A DNA stretch of 64,000 nucleotides from the NCBI GenBank assembly GCA_020846635.1, contig JADLDO010000032.1:124001-188000 (forward strand), written 5' to 3'. Positions 41,229-49,651 of this stretch are shown one piece after another. Under the pieces are notes generated by a model. It worked only from the letters and a program-made list of their open reading frames with translations, ran no database searches and was not told where the DNA came from. The DNA is from Caldilineaceae bacterium (lineage in GTDB: Bacteria > Chloroflexota > Anaerolineae > Caldilineales > Caldilineaceae). Each line of letters starts with the position of its first letter. Within the stretch, counting starts at the first letter, position 1. A program made the translations under genes and the position numbers.

Positions 41229-42959
41229 TTATGCGATAGGGGAGAGGGTGGAGTCGTGGCGAAGGAGGTAGGCGGTGGCGTTGGCCCTGGCGACCGGCCC
41301 GCTGATTTGGAGTTTTTGGTAGATATTAGAGATATGCCGCTCGACCGTACGAATGCTCAGTACCAGTTCTGCGGCGATTTCCTGGTTGCTTTTGCCGGTG
41401 GCAATCAAACGCAGTACCTCTCGTTCGCGGGCGGTCAGATCGGCCACAGTGGAATTTCTGTCATTCTGTCGTTGCGGCGCAGATTCGATCTGGCGTAATA
41501 AGGCTGTCACACGGGCGATCTCCGGCAGCGCGCCGAGTTGCTGAAGGGTTTCGAGCGCGTGCTGTGCCTGCTCCCTCGCATTCTCGCTTTGACCGAGGGC
41601 AAGCAGCGAGCGTGCGAGTTCGCGACGTGCTCTTGCGCTTTCAAAGGGAGCGCCACAGCGGTGAAACAGGTCAATAGCATCTTCAAAGTGGCGACAGGCC
41701 GTCTCATCTTCTCCACTGGCAGCCGCAACCATGCCTGCCGCAAATTTGGCGGCTGCCTGTAGCGGTTCGGTTGGCACAGTGGCAACGATCGCATTGAGTT
41801 CGTTGAGCGTGATCTCTGCCTGGGCGCGGTCGCCGCGTGCGATCTGGGCGAGTACCAGCAGTTCGAGGGCTGCGGGTCGTCCGGTGCGTTCTGCGGTTGG
41901 GATGCTGCGTAGGAAGCGTTCTGCTGAGGCCACTGCTGCCCCTGCGTCTCTCTGATCGAGTGCTAGGGCTGCGCGTACAACCGGCGCGAGATGCGCGCTC
42001 ACCATGCGAAATGGGTGGGACTCGGCCTGTGCAAGCAATGTTGCGGCCTCATCAAAACGCCCTTGCATGCGGCGCAGATCCGCCAGGCGCACGATGCCCT
42101 CGGCAGCCTCAACAGGGCGTGTGGCGATTAGATCGTTGGTGGCTGCGACCAACGTCGCTTCCGCTTCCACCCAATGGCCGCGCCAGATCAGCACGCCTGC
42201 ATAGTGCATCCGGCAGTAGGAGAACATCATCGGGTACTTCCAACGCGTGGTGATCTCCTTCATATAGGCGCACCACTGCGCGGCGCGGTCATAATCGCGC
42301 ACCTTCTCACAGGCATAGATCAGATAGCAACAGACCTGCGCCTGTGCGTCGAGGTCACTAATCTCTCCTGCCACTGCCGCGGTCGTGGACTCGTCTAGAC
42401 AGCGCATCCCCGCGGCGATTTCGCCCGCGCTCACCAATGCCAGCCCTTCCAACGCCAGCGCCAGCATCTCCAGATCGAGCACGCCAAGCGCGCGCCCTAG
42501 CTTTGCTGCCTCTGCCCCCAATTGGCGTGCCGTGGGGATGTCGTTATGCAGCATGAGTGCCAGATAGCCTTCATAGATGGCAAGCAACCCCTGTTCGGGA
42601 ACCGGCTCTGAACCTTCGAGCAGGCGATGGGCACGCTGGAACCAGCCGGTGGCGATGGCGTAATCGCCGCGGAAGGAGTAGTAGTCATAGCCGAGGTAGG
42701 TGGCGACGCGCGCCGCATGGCAATACTCTCCCTGTTGGCGATAGAGAAGGTAGGCCCGTTCGCGGGCATCAAAGGTCACGGCAGCATCGTCAAGCCACCA
42801 TGCCGCCATGCCCAGCCCTTCCAGCACCTCCGGCGTTTCCCCGCTGCGCAAGGCTGTTGCGAAGCAGATGTACGCCTCTCGCCAAGCGCCGCGCGTGAGT
42901 GCTTCTTGGCCTTGTTTTCGCTGTTCGTTGACGGTTTGAGTGCCATTAGGCTCATGCAT
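41229..42959 (-). CDS. TPR-containing LuxR-family transcriptional regulator
   Basis: Start placed at ATG 42959 (576 aa); an upstream TTG is possible and no good ribosome-binding site is visible. Residues 1-500 are an array of TPR-like helical hairpins (for example EALTRGAWREAYICFATALRSG and ALALEGLALVSAGEIAAG). The last 60 residues are a LuxR/FixJ helix-turn-helix: LTAREREVLRLIATGKSNQEIAAE, then LSIRTVERHISNIYQKL. There is no receiver domain and no MalT-type ATPase, so ligand sensing would be through the TPR region. Its targets are not evident. The methyltransferase lies downstream on the same strand. Confidence 0.87.
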   Translation of the reverse strand: MHEPNGTQTVNEQRKQGQEALTRGAWREAYICFATALRSGETPEVLEGLGMAAWWLDDAAVTFDARERAYLLYRQQGEYCHAARVATYLGYDYYSFRGDYAIATGWFQRAHRLLEGSEPVPEQGLLAIYEGYLALMLHNDIPTARQLGAEAAKLGRALGVLDLEMLALALEGLALVSAGEIAAGMRCLDESTTAAVAGEISDLDAQAQVCCYLIYACEKVRDYDRAAQWCAYMKEITTRWKYPMMFSYCRMHYAGVLIWRGHWVEAEATLVAATNDLIATRPVEAAEGIVRLADLRRMQGRFDEAATLLAQAESHPFRMVSAHLAPVVRAALALDQRDAGAAVASAERFLRSIPTAERTGRPAALELLVLAQIARGDRAQAEITLNELNAIVATVPTEPLQAAAKFAAGMVAAASGEDETACRHFEDAIDLFHRCGAPFESARARRELARSLLALGQSENAREQAQHALETLQQLGALPEIARVTALLRQIESAPQRQNDRNSTVADLTAREREVLRLIATGKSNQEIAAELVLSIRTVERHISNIYQKLQISGPVARANATAYLLRHDSTLSPIA

Positions 42960-43091
42960 TGTCACTACTCGACCCAATCATACATCGAAAAGGGGATCTG
43001 CGTAGGAGACAAGAGCATTATACCATCACGCGGCAGTGGCTCAGAAGGAGTAGTAAATCTGGAATGTTATGAAATGTGCATTGGCATTCAC

Positions 43092-43838
43092 CTACCCCTT
43101 TGCGCGCAATACTTCCAGGCGTTGATCCCGCTGCCCCGCCTTCCATTGCCGGAATTCTTCGGCATCCCAGGCGTAGGAGACGGCGAAGAAATGCACGATC
43201 ATGGCAGGGGCAATGCGATGTGTTAGGCCATGTGTACGCATGACGCGTGTCATGAGCTTGAAGGTGTCCAAATACTCATCCCGTTCAGCCCACAAATAAT
43301 TGACAGCAGATAATCCAACTTCCTCAACGACCTGGCGGAAAAGCGGTGTGTTTTTAACCAGCGCGCAGCAGGGATGAAGCCGGGCATCCTGAATATCTGG
43401 ATTGCTCTTACGCAGATCCTCTGGGATTTCCGTGGCCCCATCCCATGACATACGCGGGCCAATGCCAAATGCGCCGGCGTCTTGATCAAGCGCAGTGAGC
43501 ATAGAACCGATGGTGTTTTGCTCTAGGAAACAGATATCGGCATCGAGAAAGAGAAAGTGCGTGCAGGCGGGCGTATCCAGGACGAAACGACGCAGTATCT
43601 CGCCGTGCGAGTTATTCTTGCTCTCAATTCCGTATCCGCTTTGGAGGATGGGGATCTTCTTGGCAACCGCATACTCTTGTAAGGCGACCCCATCATCGTC
43701 AGAACCATTGTCGTAGACTGTGATCGAGCAATGTAGCTGCGATGAATGGGTGGCGAAGAAAGAACGCAGCATCAGTTCCATATAAGCCGACGTGTTATGG
43801 TTCACCGAAACGGCCGCGATTTTGGGTGCGGTACTCAT
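43092..43838 (-). CDS. Family-2-type glycosyltransferase
   Basis: A 248-residue soluble GT-A fold protein. N-terminal IAAVSVNHNTSAYMELMLRSF is the nucleotide-binding strand and helix, VYDNGSDDD is the next conserved segment, and FLFLDADICFL provides the DxD metal motif at Asp99-Ala-Asp101. It transfers a sugar from a nucleotide donor to an unknown acceptor, perhaps a cell-surface glycan or a protein. It starts at ATG 43838 and ends 114 bases from the LuxR regulator. A nucleoside hydrolase gene lies 26 bases upstream on the same strand. No polysaccharide cluster is nearby. Confidence 0.8.
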   Translation of the reverse strand: MSTAPKIAAVSVNHNTSAYMELMLRSFFATHSSQLHCSITVYDNGSDDDGVALQEYAVAKKIPILQSGYGIESKNNSHGEILRRFVLDTPACTHFLFLDADICFLEQNTIGSMLTALDQDAGAFGIGPRMSWDGATEIPEDLRKSNPDIQDARLHPCCALVKNTPLFRQVVEEVGLSAVNYLWAERDEYLDTFKLMTRVMRTHGLTHRIAPAMIVHFFAVSYAWDAEEFRQWKAGQRDQRLEVLRAKG

Positions 43839-43864
43839 GGAATTTTGTCCCCATAGGCTATTTC

Positions 43865-44794
43865 TTATTTCCCCGATGCCGTGGCGAGCTTTGCAAAGAG
43901 GTCGCGAAAGATGGGGTCGCGACGGATGTAGGTGGCGTAGCGCATGAGGTGGCGCGAGTGATCAACGCTCCAGGTCACCTGGTCGGTGAGGATGGGGCTG
44001 TGGACGAGTTCGGTCGGCACCCATTCCGGGTTAATGAGATAGGCGATGGTGGCAACGTCCCAAAGCGGTTTAGACCAAGCCGTGTGGTCATCGTGATAGC
44101 CTTTGACAATGTCCACCAGGTAATCGCCAATGGCGCCGCGCCCACTCACGTATGCCTCTAGCTCAGAGACGGTCGTCGCCAGATGGCTTGTAACGGGATA
44201 GCAGGGGACATGCACCAGCGGCACGCCACAGTCAAAGACGATTTGCGCGGCCACGACATCTTGCTTTAAGTTAAATTCCACGGTGTTGGGCCAGTACAGC
44301 GCATGACCTCCCAGCCAAACCACCACGATCTTTTCGATGATGCTTGGCTCTTGCAGAATCGCCGAGGCGACATTGGTAATCGCGCCAATCGCCACGACAT
44401 AGAGCGGGTCATCTGCCGGACTGGCGAGGGCACGTCGGATCAGGTCAGTGACCGCGTCATTTTGCTGCGGCTGGCGGCTTTTATCGAGGTAGGCGGTTGA
44501 CCCTTTATAGACCAAGCCATCCGCGGGCCATGCCATCTTGTCGAGCAAGCGCATGATCTCTTCATAGCTCCGCTGCATGCCATCGGCTGGCCCAGAGGAG
44601 CGGCGATTGTGGAAAGGTGCGGCGTAGATCGCTTCGACCGTGATCCGTTCTGGCGAGAGAAGGGCATAGACCAGGGCGAATTGGTCGTCCACTTCGTTGT
44701 AGGTGTCGGTGTCGAGCACCATGCGTATCTTGCCCGCGGGCGGTTGTAGGCGCTCCAGGCGCGCGGCATCAGCGATCTTTGGCATTGAGTCCAT
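43865..44794 (-). CDS. Inosine-uridine-type nucleoside hydrolase
   Basis: A 309-residue member of the nucleoside hydrolase family. The calcium-binding DTDTYNEVDDQFAL (28-41) has the DxDxxxDD signature, PLYVVAIGAITNVASAI is the second family block, and VDHSRHLMRYATYI contains the probable catalytic His. It cleaves the N-glycosidic bond of ribonucleosides to ribose and base, or a related N-glycoside. The ATG at 44794 has AGAGGA six bases before it. It may share a transcript with the glycosyltransferase 26 bases downstream. Substrate preference cannot be read here. Confidence 0.86.
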   Translation of the reverse strand: MDSMPKIADAARLERLQPPAGKIRMVLDTDTYNEVDDQFALVYALLSPERITVEAIYAAPFHNRRSSGPADGMQRSYEEIMRLLDKMAWPADGLVYKGSTAYLDKSRQPQQNDAVTDLIRRALASPADDPLYVVAIGAITNVASAILQEPSIIEKIVVVWLGGHALYWPNTVEFNLKQDVVAAQIVFDCGVPLVHVPCYPVTSHLATTVSELEAYVSGRGAIGDYLVDIVKGYHDDHTAWSKPLWDVATIAYLINPEWVPTELVHSPILTDQVTWSVDHSRHLMRYATYIRRDPIFRDLFAKLATASGK

Positions 44795-44970
44795 GATGAT
44801 CCTCTTGAAATGGAATGTGTTTGAAATAGGAACGTGTGACGCAGGTTAAGTCCGCTCGCGCGGCGGTTCAACCGCCTGGGCAATCAGACGTTTGGGCCTA
44901 GCAATTCGCCCTGCAATCTGCACCCATCTTACCGTATCAGTCGCTGCTACCGAAAACAGACTCGCCGCTC

Positions 44971-44976
44971 TATAAT
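44971..44976 (+). promoter_or_regulatory. Perfect TATAAT, possible -10 of the dipeptidase gene
   Basis: TATAAT lies 71 bases before the ATG at 45047 in the 252-base divergent gap. No consensus -35 is present at the right distance, so activity may need an activator. The gap also holds a GGCGGTT/AACCGCC hairpin at 44862-44876. Confidence 0.35.
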
Positions 44977-45046
44977 AGGCATCACTATCATAGACAAGAT
45001 GATCTGAAAACCCGCCATCATCCATGCCTAGAGAGAAGATGCCGAT

Positions 45047-46444
45047 ATGACCACCACAGTTGATGGAGTGCAGGATCTCCCCCGTGTACTTTTCCATATT
45101 GACCAAGAGCAGCAAGGCTTTATTGACCGGCTGCTGGAGTATGTCTCGCGGCCCAGCATCAGCGCGCATGGCATCGGCATTAGCGAGACGGCTGACGCAC
45201 TGCTGGCTTATTTGCAGAAGTTGGGGATGGAGGCCCAGTTACTCCAGAGCGAAGGCTGGCCTTTTGTCTATGGCAGGCGCATGGATGCCCCTGGCGCGCC
45301 CACGGTCTTGCTCTATGGTCACTACGATGTGCAGCCACCAGACCCGTTGGAGGAATGGGTATCGCCTCCGTTTGAGCCCCAAATTCGTGATGGACGCATT
45401 TGGGGACGCGGCGTTGCCGACAACAAGGGGCAGCACTTTGCCCAACTTCTCGCCATTGAATCATGGCTAGCGGTCGTGGGAAAGCTGCCCTGCAACGTGA
45501 TCGTGCTGCTGGAAGGTGAGGAGGAGGTGGGCAGCCCGCACATTGCCGGCTGTATCCGCGCCCATCGCGATCTCTTATCCGGCGTCGATCTCGTCGTCAC
45601 CGCCGACGGCCCTATGCATGAGAGCGGTCGCCCCTGTATTAAGTTTGGCCCGCGCGGCATTGCCTCGTTTAGCTTGCAGGTGCAACACGCCAACCAGGAT
45701 TTCCATTCGGGCAACTGGGGTGGGGTGGCTCCGAACCCGATCTGGACGCTGGTGCATCTGCTGGCGTCGATGAAAAATGAGCAGGGTCAGATCACGATTG
45801 ACGGCTTCTATGAGAATGTGCTGCCGCCCACTGCCGCCGAGCGGCAAGCCCTGGACGCGCTGCCGCTTGACCTCGATGCACTCATGAACAAGACGGGATT
45901 AAGCCGGTTGGATGAACCGCAGGATCGCCCCTTCCATGACCGGCTCTCGCTTTGGCCTACTTTTACCATCAATGGGTTCCACAGCGGCTATGGTGGCCCT
46001 GGAACCAAGACTGTGCTGCCGCATAAGGCAATGGTCAAATGTGACATTCGCTTGGTGGAGGCGCAGAGTGTGGAGGAGATCTTGGATAAGGTGGCGGTCC
46101 ATGTAAAGCGCCATGCGCCAGAGGTAGAGTTCATTCGCCAGGGAGGTATGGACCCTTCCAAGACGCCGCTGGAATCGCCTTTCACTGCGCCCCTGCGTCA
46201 AGCGTACGTCGCCGCCTATGGGGAAGAACCGCTGCTCGTCCCGGCGATGGGTGGGAGCCTGCCCGACTATGTATGGACGAAAATTCTAGGCGTCCCGGCC
46301 TTTCTGACTCCCTATGCCAACCACGATGAGGCCAACCACGCGCCCAACGAAAACATGGAAGTGGAACTCTTTGTCAAGGGGATCAAGACAGGGGCCGCGC
46401 TATTGGCCTATTTGGGAGGGATGGATGCCAAGGAGGGTACGTGA
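45047..46444 (+). CDS. M20-family dipeptidase (CNDP/PepV-like)
   Basis: A 465-residue metallopeptidase with the full M20 zinc set: GHYDVQPPDP (His92, Asp94), RGVADNKGQ (bridging Asp125), LEGEEEVGSPH (catalytic and liganding Glu around 158-160) and, near the end, PYANHDEANHAPNENM with the last His ligand. A lid dimerisation domain lies at about 200-330. It cleaves dipeptides or N-acyl amino acids in the cytoplasm. Its stop overlaps the start of a RelB/DinJ-type antitoxin gene (TGATG), an unusual coupling. Confidence 0.9.
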   Translation: MTTTVDGVQDLPRVLFHIDQEQQGFIDRLLEYVSRPSISAHGIGISETADALLAYLQKLGMEAQLLQSEGWPFVYGRRMDAPGAPTVLLYGHYDVQPPDPLEEWVSPPFEPQIRDGRIWGRGVADNKGQHFAQLLAIESWLAVVGKLPCNVIVLLEGEEEVGSPHIAGCIRAHRDLLSGVDLVVTADGPMHESGRPCIKFGPRGIASFSLQVQHANQDFHSGNWGGVAPNPIWTLVHLLASMKNEQGQITIDGFYENVLPPTAAERQALDALPLDLDALMNKTGLSRLDEPQDRPFHDRLSLWPTFTINGFHSGYGGPGTKTVLPHKAMVKCDIRLVEAQSVEEILDKVAVHVKRHAPEVEFIRQGGMDPSKTPLESPFTAPLRQAYVAAYGEEPLLVPAMGGSLPDYVWTKILGVPAFLTPYANHDEANHAPNENMEVELFVKGIKTGAALLAYLGGMDAKEGT

Positions 46445-46704
46445 TGCCTAATGTGACCGTACAAGCACGCGTCAGTTCTGAACTCAAGCAAGAGGCGGAA
46501 GCTGTCTTTGCTGCGATTGGTATGTCAACCGCTGAAGCCATTCGTGTTTTTATGCAACAGGCGGTGAACAGTGGGGGGCTTCCTTTCCAACCAACTGCCA
46601 AAATTCCAAACGCCGAGACAACGCAAGCCATGACAGAGCTTGAAGATGGGGGTGGGGAGACGTTCGAAACTACCGACGAGCTATTCGAAAATTGGAAGCG
46701 TTAG
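46444..46704 (+). CDS. RelB/DinJ-family antitoxin, apparently without toxin
   Basis: The ATG at 46444 shares a base with the dipeptidase stop; 86 aa. The N-terminal half (VTVQARVSSELKQEAEAVFAAIGMSTAEAIRVFMQQAV) is a ribbon-helix-helix DNA-binding domain of the DinJ/RelB type, and the C-terminal half is acidic (ETTQAMTELEDGGGETFETTDELFENW), as expected for toxin wrapping. The 127 bases that follow contain no plausible RelE/YafQ toxin, only a hairpin. It is either an orphan antitoxin, a remnant, or a stand-alone regulator coupled to the peptidase. Confidence 0.85.
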   Translation: MPNVTVQARVSSELKQEAEAVFAAIGMSTAEAIRVFMQQAVNSGGLPFQPTAKIPNAETTQAMTELEDGGGETFETTDELFENWKR

Positions 46705-46752
46705 CCGATGTCACTTGCCATCCGGCAATCCACACTTCATCTTCCCCTATAC

Positions 46753-46796
46753 CCTTCCCGGAAGTGGCCCGGCGGGCTCCCTGCTTCCGGGAAAGG
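46753..46796. terminator. Hairpin between convergent antitoxin and membrane protein genes
   Basis: CCTTCCCGGAAG (46753-46764) pairs with CTTCCGGGAAAGG (46784-46796) with one bulge, between the convergent stops at 46704 and 46832. Confidence 0.6.
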
Positions 46797-46831
46797 TCTC
46801 TCTTGGATGCGTGCCACCGCACAGGTAACAC

Positions 46832-47500
46832 TCACCCCTTTGCAGGCATACCCAAGCGCGCACCCCGCGGCCCTTGCGTTTGTACTTCTGCCCCACGCTG
46901 CAAGATAGCCCCCAGCCACAGATACCAAGCCGGGTTGACGACAAAGCCGGTGATCAGGATGGGCGCGACGAGGAGGGGATGCGTCGGATCGACGATCAGC
47001 AAGCGGCCCACATAGAGCCAGCAGAGCAGCAGGGCCAGCAAGAATCCCAAATATCGAAGCCCATTGGGGAAACTCTTTGTCCGCCCCATCAACCAGGCGA
47101 TGACAAAAATGGCGATGCCGCTCACGCCAAAGGTGAGCAGGCCGCGCGGGTCTAGCTGGCTGGGCAAGGTCGCAAGCTCTGGGCTGAGGCCCGCCGGTAC
47201 ATTGAGCGCGTTCGCCAGATCATAGCCGCCATGCACCGCTGCGCCAAAGGCTCCGCCCATGCCCAGGATCAGCGCCCACAAGGCAAAGGAGGCGTCTGTT
47301 TCGCGCAGACGATCATAGATGGCGATCAAGGGCGCGGTGATGAACAGGCCATTCAGAAGCAAGAAAAGTGAACTTAACTGCGCGCCAAGTGAAGGCATGC
47401 TTCTGGCAATGACGACAAAAGCAAGGGAGTAGAGAAAGATCGCAATCCCAGCAAGGATTGCACAGAAGCCGGCAAATTTGTCGAAAGATGTGGTTTTCAT
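46832..47500 (-). CDS. Multi-pass membrane protein, DUF4386-like
   Basis: A 222-residue protein with about six hydrophobic helices, starting GFCAILAGIAIFLYSLAFVV and ending near residue 205 before a short charged tail. ALWALILGMGGAFGAAVHGGYDLANALN is the most distinctive loop. The layout resembles DUF4386-type small membrane proteins; no catalytic motif is apparent. AAAGGAG precedes ATG 47500, and only 29 bases separate it from the FAD oxidoreductase stop upstream, so it should be co-transcribed with that enzyme. Confidence 0.7.
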   Translation of the reverse strand: MKTTSFDKFAGFCAILAGIAIFLYSLAFVVIARSMPSLGAQLSSLFLLLNGLFITAPLIAIYDRLRETDASFALWALILGMGGAFGAAVHGGYDLANALNVPAGLSPELATLPSQLDPRGLLTFGVSGIAIFVIAWLMGRTKSFPNGLRYLGFLLALLLCWLYVGRLLIVDPTHPLLVAPILITGFVVNPAWYLWLGAILQRGAEVQTQGPRGARLGMPAKG

Positions 47501-47529
47501 CGGTTTGTTTCTCCTTTAGAATTGAAACA

Positions 47530-48906
47530 TTAGGCTGGCATTGGCTGAAAGGCTTGTGGCTGGGCGTGTCGTTTGCTGCGTAATACACGCCAGACAATCT
47601 TGGGATGGAAGAGGCTCGCGGGTGGCTTCATTAGGTTCATCACCTGCAAAAAGGCTCCATAGACGACCGGGTCACTGTGGGTTGCCTGGTGGAGGCGCGA
47701 GACATAGCGGTTGATGAGGTCGGTGCCGGGGGCTTTGGGGCCGGTCGTCTCCGGGTAACGAAAATCTTCCCCTACGGCGAGCTGCCAGGGAATATCCACG
47801 ACTTTGGCTGCTTCTTTGAAGAAGTGGCGTGCCAGATCAGCAGGCTCCGGCTTTGCTGCCAGCACAGCATCCAGCGCCGCCGCTTGCTTGGTGGCAGAGG
47901 TCATGCCCTGCCCATAGACAGGGTTGAAACTGCAAATGGCGTCCCCGGCGACCAAATAGCCCGCGGGAAAATGGGTGAGCTTTTCGTAATGGCGGCGCAG
48001 GCTGGAGGGGAAACGATAGGGCAGGATGTCGGAGATTGGCTCCAGCCGTGAGATCAGGTTGTAGATGTCTGGCGCTGCCAGAGAGCGGGCGAACTCCAGG
48101 TATCCCGCTTCGTCGGTCGGGGGATAGTCACCAGACCAGCAGCCCAGGCCGACTATCCAACGATCCTGTTCGAGGGGGAACATATAGCCGGTACGCTTGT
48201 CGTGGGGTGGTTGGGGCGAGATGATGAGCAGTTCGGCCCCAACCAGATCGCCGGGCCTGCGACGATAGAGACGGGTGGCATATCCCACACCGATCTTGAT
48301 CTCTGTCTCCTCCGGCGCTGCATAGCCCATCTCTGCCAGCCACTTAGGCGAGGCCGAGCCACGACCCGAAGCATCTACCACCAGATCGGCGTGGAGCATC
48401 TCTCTTGTGCCCGCTTGTGAGCGGTTATCGATCTCGACGCCAGTCACCTGGGCCGGCTCTCCTGCCGTGAGCAAGCGCACCACGCTGCATTCATCGCGCG
48501 TGACCACGTTGGCGAGGGCCAGCACCCGCTGCCGGATCTGCCATTCCAACAGCGGGCGGCTCATCATGGCACCAATCAACCCGCTCTGATATTGTATCCG
48601 GTAGCCGCCATACGCGTACCAGCGTATGCTCGTGCCCATGTCGTTGAAGAGCGCGCCGTGTGCGCTTAAACCCTCTTTTAAAGCAGGGAAGTATTGGCTC
48701 ATGATCTCCAGCCCTGAAGCCAGCAAGCCATGCAGGTGGCGCGCCTGGGGCTGCCCCTTGCGCGCTTCAGGTGCGTCGTTGAGCCGGTCTCTTTCGATCA
48801 GCGTGACCCTGGCGAAGTGGTCACTCAGTACCCGCGCTATCATCAAACCAGCTAGACTGCCACCGATCACGATGGCATGGCTGTCACTCCGTTTGCCTTG
48901 TGTCAT
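47530..48906 (-). CDS. FAD-dependent oxidoreductase/monooxygenase (halogenase-like fold)
   Basis: Start at ATG 48906 (458 aa) with AAGGAGA upstream. The dinucleotide-binding GGSLAGLMIARVLSDHF begins at residue 15, with a glutamate ending the second strand (LIERD). VDASGRGSASPKWLAEMG and YLVAGDAICSFNPVYGQGMTSA are the GD-type FAD motifs of PHBH/halogenase-like monooxygenases. The substrate is unknown; aromatic polyketides or isoprenoid-type compounds are typical. An array of phased TGAAC boxes lies 92-130 bases upstream of the start, matched by one upstream of the SnoaL-like gene. Confidence 0.85.
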   Translation of the reverse strand: MTQGKRSDSHAIVIGGSLAGLMIARVLSDHFARVTLIERDRLNDAPEARKGQPQARHLHGLLASGLEIMSQYFPALKEGLSAHGALFNDMGTSIRWYAYGGYRIQYQSGLIGAMMSRPLLEWQIRQRVLALANVVTRDECSVVRLLTAGEPAQVTGVEIDNRSQAGTREMLHADLVVDASGRGSASPKWLAEMGYAAPEETEIKIGVGYATRLYRRRPGDLVGAELLIISPQPPHDKRTGYMFPLEQDRWIVGLGCWSGDYPPTDEAGYLEFARSLAAPDIYNLISRLEPISDILPYRFPSSLRRHYEKLTHFPAGYLVAGDAICSFNPVYGQGMTSATKQAAALDAVLAAKPEPADLARHFFKEAAKVVDIPWQLAVGEDFRYPETTGPKAPGTDLINRYVSRLHQATHSDPVVYGAFLQVMNLMKPPASLFHPKIVWRVLRSKRHAQPQAFQPMPA

Positions 48907-48997
48907 GGGAACTCTCCTTGATGCTTTGATGTACGGATCACTTGAAAACGAAAATGGGGCTGCCGCTGCCGGCAACCCCATTCTTGCACCTTCGGAA

Positions 48998-49036
48998 GTT
49001 CACTTTGTAGTTCAGAAGTTATTCAATTTCTGTTCA
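48998..49036 (-). promoter_or_regulatory. Phased four-copy GTTCA/ATTCA array upstream of the FAD oxidoreductase
   Basis: On the + strand GTTCA (48998), GTTCA (49010), ATTCA (49021) and GTTCA (49032) are spaced 12, 11 and 11 bases, so they lie on one helix face. Read on the gene strand they are TGAAC repeats. The last box continues as TGTTCATTTTGC, repeated at 49592. Confidence 0.6.
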
Positions 49037-49045
49037 TTTTGCTGC

Positions 49046-49456
49046 TCACGCCGCCAACTCCGGCAGCAAGCCCAGCGAACGCAACAAGCCTGCTGTGTCC
49101 CAAATGTAGAGGCAGTATACAACCTTGTTATCGAGCAGCCGGTGCAATGCGACCCCCTGTACATCAATTCTGCGTCCCGTGGCGGGAATGTTCAGGATTG
49201 GCCCGCGGTGCGTGCCGCGCGCGCGCCAGAAAAGACTCATCTGATCCCCCTCGATGACACTCTGTTCGAGCGTGAAATGGAGATCGGGGAAGGCCCGCCA
49301 ATAGTTTTCTAGCGCGCTGCGTATGCCCTCCAACCCCGCCTGGGGCGCTGCCTGGGCTACGTCATAGCCCTCATAGTGCGGTGAGTAGAGATATTCAACC
49401 TGTGTAAAGTCATGGCTGTTCCAAGCTGTAATCACTGCTTCTGCTAGAGATCTCAT
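49046..49456 (-). CDS. SnoaL-like (polyketide-cyclase/ester-cyclase type) protein
   Basis: A 136-residue single-domain protein of the SnoaL/NTF2-like fold, with the signatures AWNSHDFTQVEYLYSPHYEGY near the start, GIRSALENYWRAFPDLHFTLE in the middle and FWRARGTHRGPILNIPATGRRIDVQGVALHRL at the end. Relatives close polyketide rings or act as isomerase-like accessory enzymes; others have no known activity. It lies directly upstream of the FAD oxidoreductase on the same strand, with a second phased-box array upstream of it. ATG 49456 has a weak GGAAA site. Confidence 0.83.
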   Translation of the reverse strand: MRSLAEAVITAWNSHDFTQVEYLYSPHYEGYDVAQAAPQAGLEGIRSALENYWRAFPDLHFTLEQSVIEGDQMSLFWRARGTHRGPILNIPATGRRIDVQGVALHRLLDNKVVYCLYIWDTAGLLRSLGLLPELAA

Positions 49457-49569
49457 AAAGTTTCCGTGATTGAATCAGGATTGAAAGATAGGTTGGCCCT
49501 GTGCCGTCGCTGCTACATGAATCTGCAGGTGACGACAGGTAGGTCATATCCAGCATACACAGCATGACT

Positions 49570-49597
49570 GTTCACAAAACAGCTCATTTATTGTTCA
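49570..49597 (-). promoter_or_regulatory. Phased three-copy GTTCA array upstream of the SnoaL-like gene
   Basis: GTTCA (49570), GCTCA (49582) and GTTCA (49593) are 12 and 11 bases apart. The last extends as TGTTCATTTTTGC, nearly identical to 49031-49042. The shared spacing and text imply one regulator controls both genes. Confidence 0.58.
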
Positions 49598-49651
49598 TTT
49601 TTGCACGAACATAGCGGCAGTACTGCTGGTATAGAGGCGCTCTGGGCTTCG

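Noticed and set aside
46692..47015. Possible toxin gene after the RelB/DinJ antitoxin
   Set aside because: The small frames here have no RelE/YafQ pattern, overlap a hairpin and the convergent membrane protein gene, and lack a ribosome-binding site.
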